This document shows positions 7,301 through 11,688 of a stretch of DNA of 11,688 nt, in pieces. The position numbers and the translations under genes were made by a program. Position 1 is the stretch's first letter; every line of letters begins with the position of its first letter. Under the pieces are notes generated by a model that saw only the letters and a program-made list of their open reading frames with translations, had not been told where the DNA came from and did not search any database. The stretch is from Martensiomyces pterosporus (Eukaryota > Kickxellomycota > Kickxellomycetes > Kickxellales > Kickxellaceae). The DNA lies in the NCBI GenBank assembly GCA_025201845.1, contig MU604133.1, positions 6,366 through 18,053 on the forward strand, given 5' to 3'.

Positions 7301-7996
7301 ATCATTGGCGAGGGCGTTCCTGCGCCGCGCGACCTGATGGCCGGCAGCAAGCAGTGGCCGTACACCGCCATCAAGGTCCCCCAGTTCAGCTGGACGCGTC
7401 TGGCGGGCGCCGACCCCTTCCTTGGCGTTGAGATGTCCTCGACGGGCGAGGTTGCGTGCTTCGGCAAGACGCCCGAGGAGGCGTACCTGGTCTCCCTTCT
7501 GTCGACCAACGGGTTCCGCCTGCCCAAGCCCGGCAAGTCAGTCTACATCGGCGTCGACGACCTGACCGACCCCCGCATTGTGCAAAAGGTTGCCGCGCAC
7601 TTCTCGCGCTCCGGGTACCCGATTCTCACCGACCAGCCCAGCACCGCGCAGCTGCTCTCAGACGGCGGCGTCAAGGACGTGAAGGTGGCCAAGCTGGACT
7701 ACAGCAACCGGCGCACGCTGCGCGACGAGGTGTTCGGCAACGGCATCGACCTGGTGGTCAATCTGGCCAAGCACCGGCCCACGGACAAGACGGACGCCAA
7801 CTACGGAATGCGCCGCATGGCTGTTGACTTTGGAATCCCGCTGGTCAACGACCAGAGGTGTGCCGAGATGCTCATCGATGCGATTGCCGCGCTGCCGGAG
7901 GGCGCTGCCACGGCGCTGTACGGCACTGGCAAGCTCAACATCGAGACGCCCGTGGAGGTCAAGTCGTGGAGCGAGTACCTCGGCATGCGCAACTAG
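4349..7996 (+). CDS. CPA2: Carbamoyl-phosphate synthase, arginine-specific, large subunit, mitochondrial precursor
   Basis: A complete intron-free ORF of 1215 aa. With the glutaminase subunit (not in the window) it makes carbamoyl phosphate from glutamine-derived ammonia, bicarbonate and two ATP, feeding ornithine carbamoyltransferase. Residues 1-112 contain no Asp or Glu and are rich in Arg, Ser and Ala, so they form a mitochondrial presequence. RSYS (53-56) and RRNFS (83-87) resemble processing sites. The mature body starts near 113 with KKVLVVGSGGLSIGQAGEFD. ATP-grasp half 1 carries YPVIVRSAYALGGLGSG (271-287) and VIEMNARLSR (401-410). The oligomerisation region spans about 515-665. Half 2 repeats these motifs as YPVLIRPSYVLSG (820-832) and VIECNLRAS (955-963). 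A C-terminal MGS-like regulatory domain spans about 1060-1215. No glutaminase or ATCase domain is fused, so this is not the pyrimidine CAD-type enzyme. The ORF is markedly GC-rich compared with its neighbours. An arginine uORF and Gcn4-type sites precede it. Confidence 0.96.
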   Translation: MLSARATLSRGSLIPRVASATTHRHLAHAKSSLAALQRHQLHAPKAAAGGGARSYSRLSTINTARSIRLPKPAASLSAQYVGRRNFSGARVHLSPNSAVTTASSLARTGAKIDVKKVLVVGSGGLSIGQAGEFDYSGSQAIKALKESNIETVLVNPNIATVQTSHELADHVYFSPVTPEYLAQIIEKERPDGIMLAFGGQTALNCGVQLNKMGVLDKYNVQVLGTSVRTLELSEDRDLFAKALKDINIPVAHSTAVNTVQDALDAAKEIGYPVIVRSAYALGGLGSGFAASEAELQSLASQSLSLCPQILVEKSMRGWKEVEYEVVRDAQDNCVTVCNMENFDPLGIHTGDSIVVAPSQTLSDEEYHMLRTAAIKIVRHMGVVGECNVQYALNPHSLEFCVIEMNARLSRSSALASKATGYPLAFVAAKIGLGWTLPELQNSVTTTTTACFEPSLDYIVTKIPRWDLSKFNHVSRDIGSCMKSVGEVMAIGRTFEESLQKAIRSVDPSFSGFAPLAGCMPEDAAELEEMLRNPTDRRLFYLAYAMIERDYTVDQLHEITKIDRWFLYKLENICKIHKALKDPHQTLHNLNRTELETAKRAGFSDLQIAKLLSSGGKQASSEDAVRSVRKQFGLRPFAKRIDTLAGEFPAPTNYLYTTYNASTDDVKFDERGTMVLGSGVYRIGSSVEFDWCGVSAIRALRQLGHKTIMVNYNPETVSTDFDECDRLYFDELSYERVRDIYEMEHSSGVVVSVGGQLPQNIALRLHQNEVKVLGTRPEKIDAAEDRHRFSQILDDIGVDQPAWKELVSVEDAEEFAQNVGYPVLIRPSYVLSGAAMNVAYDAESLRSHLQLAASVSPEHPVVVTKFIRGARELDIDAVAHDGQLIVHAVSEHVEDAGVHSGDASLILPPANLSDEVMQRVKHIGEKVAAAFEISGPFNMQIIMQPGSAGESPALKVIECNLRASRSFPFVSKVTDVNFVDIATRAIIGEGVPAPRDLMAGSKQWPYTAIKVPQFSWTRLAGADPFLGVEMSSTGEVACFGKTPEEAYLVSLLSTNGFRLPKPGKSVYIGVDDLTDPRIVQKVAAHFSRSGYPILTDQPSTAQLLSDGGVKDVKVAKLDYSNRRTLRDEVFGNGIDLVVNLAKHRPTDKTDANYGMRRMAVDFGIPLVNDQRCAEMLIDAIAALPEGAATALYGTGKLNIETPVEVKSWSEYLGMRN

Positions 7997-8086
7997 CTCT
8001 TGCTGATAAATCCTTTTAATAGTTTATTTTGAAATGCCACTTTTCTTCTCTTTGACTGCTTTGATCTGTGGGAATGGTGCTCGCCA

Positions 8087-8245
8087 CTGCTGTCCGAGCT
8101 AGCGAAGCGAAGGGTATAGCGAATATATTGATAGTAATAAGCAATGTGGATGTTTGCGAAGCTAAGGAACATCCAAGGGAAAAGCTAGCTCAGGGAAGTA
8201 TTTATGTACGCCTCTGCTCAGGCCTTGCAGCCAAACCTGCCAACA
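8087..8245 (-). repeat. Solo LTR-like repeat copy 4 (subfamily B), antisense, behind CPA2
   Basis: Read on the minus strand from 8245 it begins TGTTGGCAGG and continues with GCTGCAAGGCCTGAGCAGAG, then GCGTACATAAATACTTCC (TATA-like CATAAATA, 8206-8199). These match copies 1 and 2. Next comes GCTTTTCCCTTGGATG and CTTAGCTTCGCAAAC, nearly identical to copy 3 (11431-11470). ACCCTTCGCTTCGCT and GACAGCAG follow, as in copy 1. No Gag or other coding sequence is attached, so this is a solo LTR or remnant. It ends about 90 bp beyond the CPA2 stop codon. Its promoter points toward the CPA2 3' end. No convincing target-site duplication is visible. Confidence 0.75.
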
Positions 8246-8917
8246 GGCAGGAGGAAAGCACCGTTGCTTGCTGCTGCCTGTGTTTGGTGCACTGCCCTCT
8301 CTCGCCTCTGCTGCTCTTCCTTTGTGGCCGCCCCTCTCACGCATTTGCTGTTCCCCACCACACAAACACACCTTTCTCTCTCGCTTGTTGCTCTCTTCTC
8401 CTCGCTTCTCTCTCCCCGCTTTGGTCTTGCTCTCCTCTTGTTTTCTCGCCTGTGCTGCTTCTGGCTCATTCGGAGCACTGTTGGCAATTCAGAGCAGTCG
8501 ACTAAGTGGCTGTGCACACAGAGCTGGTGGGTTTGTAGGGAGCGGCAGAGGCACTTGTAAATGGCAGCAGCACTCTTGGGCACGGGCAGCAGCGCTTTCG
8601 GTGGCAGCAGGCACAGTGCTGGTGGTTGCAGCACACACCCACAGCCTCGGCGCATCGGCTGGAGCAGCAGCGAGCAACAGCGCACCACCCAGCACTGCCT
8701 CTGGTTGCATTGCATGTTGTGGTTTGGGCGGAAGCAGCAAAACAAGCAAGGTGGTGAACCGATCTGAGGTACGCCGATCAACAGGGAATTATACTGATCC
8801 TGGCTGTAGCTGCGGCCGCAGTGTTATCAACACAGCATTAAAGCGATGCAACATAGCAACCTGTGTTTTGTCTCTACTTTCTACCCCTGCGTTCCTGTAT
8901 TTCCCAATACTCTCAGC
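8246..8917. other. Low-complexity intergenic flank and upstream region of the F-box/LRR-like gene
   Basis: A pyrimidine-rich tract (about 8370-8460) is followed by a GCAGCA-rich stretch (about 8558-8690). A long plus-strand frame passes through it (8268-8981), but it starts without ATG. Its translation is Ser/Ala/Leu-rich low complexity and it runs into the F-box/LRR-like gene out of frame, so I do not call it a gene. A perfect 12-bp palindrome CTGCGGCCGCAG lies at 8810-8821. I see no clear TATA box. An ATG at 8846 is in frame with the gene at 8918. Confidence 0.5.
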
Positions 8918-10558
8918 ATGGCTTTATTGGACGAGTTGCCTTTGGAGATCTTGCTCGCAGTTGTTAAGTGGCTTAGCATAAAGTATTGGGATGAGCTTGA
9001 ATTCTGCCAGCTGCTGCCTGTGGCGAGCGTCAATACCAGTCTGCGCCGGTCCCTGCTACCCCTGCTCTACAGGGACCTGGTGTTCAAGTTTATAGGTTAT
9101 GGTGATGTCACTTTCCACAACGCTGCCCTTGCAAATTCGGCAGGGTGCTCAGAGTATGTGCGGCGCGTGTCGCTGTTTGTAATTACAAGCACAACTCTGG
9201 ATAATATAGTCAGGGTGGTGAGAGATGTCGTAGATGCGGGAAACGAGACCAAATGGCCAAATCTGCGCTCATACGCCTGCATCTACGACCATGAGTATTT
9301 GGAGAGTGATGACTGGTTTTCTTGCTCAGACTTCATCAGGCAGCTTGATAACCAACTTCCTAAGCTACGCCAAGCATCTCTCGTTACTTGCGGCGTGTCA
9401 TCAGACGTTGTAACACTTGCCTACACTCCACCTTCGCTGTCCTTCTCGACCCAGCTCACATCGCTTTGTCTGGACTGTAAAAGCCAGTGCATCGACGCCA
9501 ACCACTTGCCACTGATTTTCGCACCTACCTTGGTCGACCTCGCGCTCTACGGTATTAATCCCAATAACGTATGGAACATATTCTACGACGGTCACGAAAA
9601 CCAGACCGTGGTGTTTGCCAGACTCAAGCGTCTGAATGTTATCTTTACAAGTCCATTGATATGGGCGTGGAACCATCACCCACCCCCTCACTTGGAAGAT
9701 GCTACGAGAGGCATTCTGACAAAGATGTCTGTGTGGACAGCTGGAGCTACTAGTGGTAAGCCAGTCTGCCGAGTGCCTTTGTTCCCGGTTCTTCGTACTC
9801 TCAAGTGCGAAGATATGACGTACGACTTTTGCGATTTCATCTCTCGCACCCAGTGCCACAATAGCCTGGTGTCACTGCGCGTGAGAAATTACTATGTGCA
9901 CTTTGATTTCGACGCCGAACTGTTCAAAAGCCTAGAAACTGTCGAGTTTGACGCTAATGTGAGAGGCAGCGAGGAAGAAATCGCTGGCCCTGTGGGTCTC
10001 TATAAATCTGCGTTTGCCAGCCTACTGCGCGCAAAGACAAACATGCAGAGGATGGAATTCAAGTCGACTGTGCGTGATACACTCTTCCAGGTGCCGCCAG
10101 ATATTGGGTGCACTAACCTGCGCTCGCTGTTTCTCGAGGTGGAGGTCGACTTCAAGTCAATGCTTCGACTCCTCAGCAATCTGAAGCACCTCATCCAGTT
10201 GGAGCTCTATATCAATGGTGCGTCTACCTATGGGTCTGGCGGTGGGCGGCGGGATACCACCGAATACACCGTCGAGCTTCAGCCACTTCAAGCCGAGTAC
10301 CCGCCCGTGAGCCGCACTCTGCGTCGTCTCGCTTGCCGCCTGCACAGTCCAAGAGGGCGCCATCGCTACACAGCAAATTATGCGCTTGAGCTTGCACTGC
10401 ACCTCCCTGCACTCGAAAGCATGAGCCTGAGTGTGCGCCTACAAAGCAACGCCGTGTTCTTAGAAGCGCTGCTAGGCAAGTTTTGTGAAGCGCTGTCGGG
10501 ATCTCCATATATGAACAATGGACTCTTGAATGCCAAAATTGAGCAACGCTATTGGTGA
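8918..10558 (+). CDS. F-box/LRR-like protein, intact
   Basis: The ORF from ATG 8918 codes for 546 aa. An in-frame ATG at 8846 would add 24 residues, but 8918 puts the F-box-like start MALLDELPLEILLAVVKWL at the N-terminus, as in related proteins. This is followed by EFCQLLPVASVNTSLRRSLL and PLLYRDLVF (residues about 30-60). The remainder carries scattered leucine-rich segments: LPKLRQASLV, STQLTSLCLDC, APTLVDLALYGI, FARLKRLNVIF, FPVLRTLKCEDM, NSLVSLRVRN, TNLRSLFLEVEV, LKHLIQLELYI and LPALESMSLSV. I see no transmembrane segment or signal peptide. The layout fits an SCF ubiquitin-ligase substrate receptor, but the F-box match is weak and the target unknown. It is a divergent paralogue of the broken minus-strand gene at 196-1884 and has no interrupting stop. 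Confidence 0.82.
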   Translation: MALLDELPLEILLAVVKWLSIKYWDELEFCQLLPVASVNTSLRRSLLPLLYRDLVFKFIGYGDVTFHNAALANSAGCSEYVRRVSLFVITSTTLDNIVRVVRDVVDAGNETKWPNLRSYACIYDHEYLESDDWFSCSDFIRQLDNQLPKLRQASLVTCGVSSDVVTLAYTPPSLSFSTQLTSLCLDCKSQCIDANHLPLIFAPTLVDLALYGINPNNVWNIFYDGHENQTVVFARLKRLNVIFTSPLIWAWNHHPPPHLEDATRGILTKMSVWTAGATSGKPVCRVPLFPVLRTLKCEDMTYDFCDFISRTQCHNSLVSLRVRNYYVHFDFDAELFKSLETVEFDANVRGSEEEIAGPVGLYKSAFASLLRAKTNMQRMEFKSTVRDTLFQVPPDIGCTNLRSLFLEVEVDFKSMLRLLSNLKHLIQLELYINGASTYGSGGGRRDTTEYTVELQPLQAEYPPVSRTLRRLACRLHSPRGRHRYTANYALELALHLPALESMSLSVRLQSNAVFLEALLGKFCEALSGSPYMNNGLLNAKIEQRYW

Positions 10559-10745
10559 CTTTACACCTTTCTTCCAACTACCACGCCTGTCGCATAGGAC
10601 ACCCCGGCAGTGTTCCTCCTGTGTTGGCCATTGGCTGCCAAAGCCCATTGCTTGATCCCTAGCAGTATTTTATTCAACATACCGCCCACATGAGGCTCAG
10701 GGACTTTTCCTGGCTTGATTCTACTCTGGCCTGTTTAGTATTCGT

Positions 10746-11056
10746 TGTTGTCGGGATTACCTGCAATGCCTGAGCAGATGCGTACATAAATACTTCAATG
10801 ATCCTGCTTTCCCTCTCTGGGGTTCTTTAGCTTTGTTGTGGCTTCTTCTCCCCGTTGTGGCTTCTTCTCCAACGTTTTCATTGTTGTGGATTCATTTCCG
10901 AAACGTTCTCCCTACCGCATCCGTCTTACTGCCCATTTCTTCATTCATTGCTTTTCATTTGGCTATTTAAGGCCAGACATCGCTAAATTTTCCCCAGTTT
11001 TCTTCAGGACAGTTTTCAGTATTATCTAACACAGCTTAAAGTCACCAGCTGCTTAA
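10746..11056 (+). repeat. LTR-like repeat copy 2 (subfamily A) with leader
   Basis: The copy starts TGTTGTCGGGATTACCTGC and follows copy 1 base for base through CATAAATA (10785-10792), CTGCTTTCCCTCTC and TCTTTAGCTT (to about 10835). After that it diverges. A 19-bp tandem repeat, GTTGTGGCTTCTTCTCC plus two C, lies at 10835-10853 with a second copy from 10854, and a decayed third copy from 10883. ACATCGCTAAA (10978-10988) again matches copy 1 (2422-2432). The remaining leader up to 11056 has no obvious gene. In 10559-10745, between the F-box/LRR-like gene and this copy, I see nothing beyond ordinary 3' flank. Confidence 0.72.
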
Positions 11057-11290
11057 AGAACCATTACAAGCTTCGCAAAAACACCTTCATTGTCTGAGCA
11101 GGCAAGACAGATTGCTGAAGCCGCCCAATTGATGGCACGCATTCCTCTCTTTAGCGAAGCGAAGAGATCCGGTGGCATATACAGTTGGCTTGAAAAGGTC
11201 GAACTTATCCAGGAGATATACAACCTTGACGACGTGACCACAGCAACAGCTGCTGCCACTCGCCTGAATTGCAATATGGCTGCAGACTGA
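11057..11290 (+). pseudogene. gag: Gag N-terminal fragment of a second retroelement
   Basis: A frame open from 11057 to TGA 11288-11290 contains QIAEAAQLMARIPLFSEAKR followed by SGGIYSWLEKVELIQEIYNLD and an Ala-rich tail ending in RLNCNMAAD. This parallels the first Gag at 2476: LSEAAARIDLF, an aromatic or Trp-Leu followed by a Glu-containing helix, then an Ala/Arg/Leu helix. The first ATG is at 11132. The ORF stops after about 52 codons from that ATG, where the first Gag continues for 130 more residues, so this is a truncated copy. It is preceded by an LTR-like promoter (from 10746), repeating the layout of the first element. Confidence 0.6.
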
Positions 11291-11355
11291 GCTCAGTACA
11301 AAAGGAACCAGGACGAGCAGAAGCCATAAAACATGTAGAGCTTACGCGGGTTTAT

Positions 11356-11490
11356 TGTTGGTGGGATCAGATGCCGCTTTGCTGGGAGCACCAACAGTGT
11401 CTGGGTTGAGAAGCATATAAATACTTCCACGGGCCTGCTTTTCCCTTGGATGCTACTTAGCTTCGCAGACACTTAAATCGCTGATTATTC
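11356..11490 (+). repeat. LTR-like repeat copy 3 (subfamily B)
   Basis: The copy starts TGTTGGTGGGAT, contains a canonical TATAAATA (11416-11423), then ACTTCC, TGCTTTTCCCTTGGATG and CTTAGCTTCGCAGAC. These are nearly identical to the minus-strand copy at 8087-8245, with the same spacing from TATA to the GCTTT block as in all four copies. The first 41 bp form a perfect 8-bp inverted repeat, TGTTGGTG (11356-11363) with CACCAACA (11389-11396), absent from the other copies. AAATCGCTGATTATT follows. No Gag is recognisable downstream within the window. Confidence 0.68.
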
Positions 11491-11552
11491 TGATGATGAT
11501 GGAGCCGATGTATTTCCTAATGAACTTAACTAAGAGTCAAGAAACTAGAAGT

Positions 11553-11688
11553 CCCCATAGCGGGGTCGGCTAAGGAGCACGAGAAGCCATGTCGTTAGAG
11601 CGACAGGAAACTAAGCTAACACGTGCCTTCCCGCACAGGTGTCCAGAGGACCCTGTGCGAGATAGCCACTGTAAGTGTAAACTTGTGC
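11553..11688 (+). other. Unexplained hairpin-rich segment at the right edge
   Basis: Successive inverted repeats occur: CCCC-ATAGC-GGGG (11553-11565), GGCT (11568-11571) with AGCC (11585-11588), and GTCG-TTAGAG-CGAC (11591-11604). A 12-bp stem at 11632-11659 pairs CGCACAGG with CCTGTGCG and GTCC with GGAC, with one bulged T and an AGA loop. An ATG at 11589 opens a frame that stays open to the edge (MSLERQETKLTRAFPHRC...). It therefore could be the start of a protein, or a structured leader or RNA made from the TATA box at 11416. I cannot identify either. The segment is cut by the window end. Confidence 0.35.

Noticed and set aside
8810..8821. Perfect palindrome CTGCGGCCGCAG
   Set aside because: Single short occurrence in a GC/CAG-rich flank, with no associated structure or repeat.
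8268..8981. 237-codon plus-strand frame between LTR copy 4 and the F-box/LRR-like gene
   Set aside because: It has no ATG start, a Ser/Ala/Leu low-complexity translation, and runs out of frame into a better-supported gene.
11490..11544. Hammerhead ribozyme (CTGATGA at 11490-11496, GAAA at 11541-11544)
   Set aside because: The bases between the two core boxes do not form a stem II, and no matching stem I or III with a cleavage site is visible.
11553..11640. HDV-like ribozyme (CCCC/GGGG stem followed by GGCTAAGG)
   Set aside because: The GGCTAAGG joining-region resemblance is attractive, but no upstream strand can pair with GAGCAC and the required P1/P3 order is missing.

Overview
The window looks like nuclear DNA of a fungus, probably an early-diverging one. 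Kickxellomycotina (Coemansia-like) is my guess from the style of the gene families, not something I can prove. Three things support a fungus: a complete intron-free mitochondrial arginine-pathway carbamoyl-phosphate synthase large subunit, an upstream peptide ORF of the fungal arginine-attenuator type, and Ty3/gypsy-like retrotransposon debris beside F-box/LRR-like genes.

Layout. 1-134 (minus) may be an exon of a gene running off the left edge. 196-1884 (minus) is an F-box/LRR-like gene broken by one in-frame TAG. 1885-2252 holds a protein-like orphan fragment on the minus strand. 2253-3719 is a truncated LTR retrotransposon: LTR/promoter, Gag with an in-frame TGA, and a DTG protease in the -1 frame, then nothing recognisable. 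3720-4348 is the control region of the central gene. 4349-7996 is that gene, CPS large subunit. 8087-8245 is a solo LTR-like copy on the minus strand just behind it. 8246-8917 is low-complexity flank. 8918-10558 (plus) is an intact F-box/LRR-like gene. 10746 onward holds a third LTR-like copy with a Gag fragment (to 11290), then a fourth LTR-like copy (11356-about 11490). The right edge (11553-11659) can fold into several hairpins and is unexplained.

The main discovery is at 4240-4311. A 23-codon uORF ends in CDYIADQVWKTLI. Asp12, Tyr13, Asp16, Trp19 and a basic residue 20 sit at the same positions as in the arginine attenuator peptide (AAP) of fungal CPS small-subunit genes (Neurospora arg-2, yeast CPA1). 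Here it lies 37 nt upstream of the LARGE subunit, which in the well-studied fungi is not AAP-controlled as far as I know. A perfect Gcn4/CPC1-type site (TGAGTCA, 3998-4004), a near-match beside it and a CCAAT box lie upstream. The gene therefore appears set up for transcriptional induction by amino-acid starvation and for translational repression by arginine.

The rest of the window is a retroelement-rich accessory landscape. Four related TATA-bearing LTR-like copies form two subfamilies, one of them antisense to the CPS 3' end, and they sit between members of a decaying or expanding F-box/LRR-like family.
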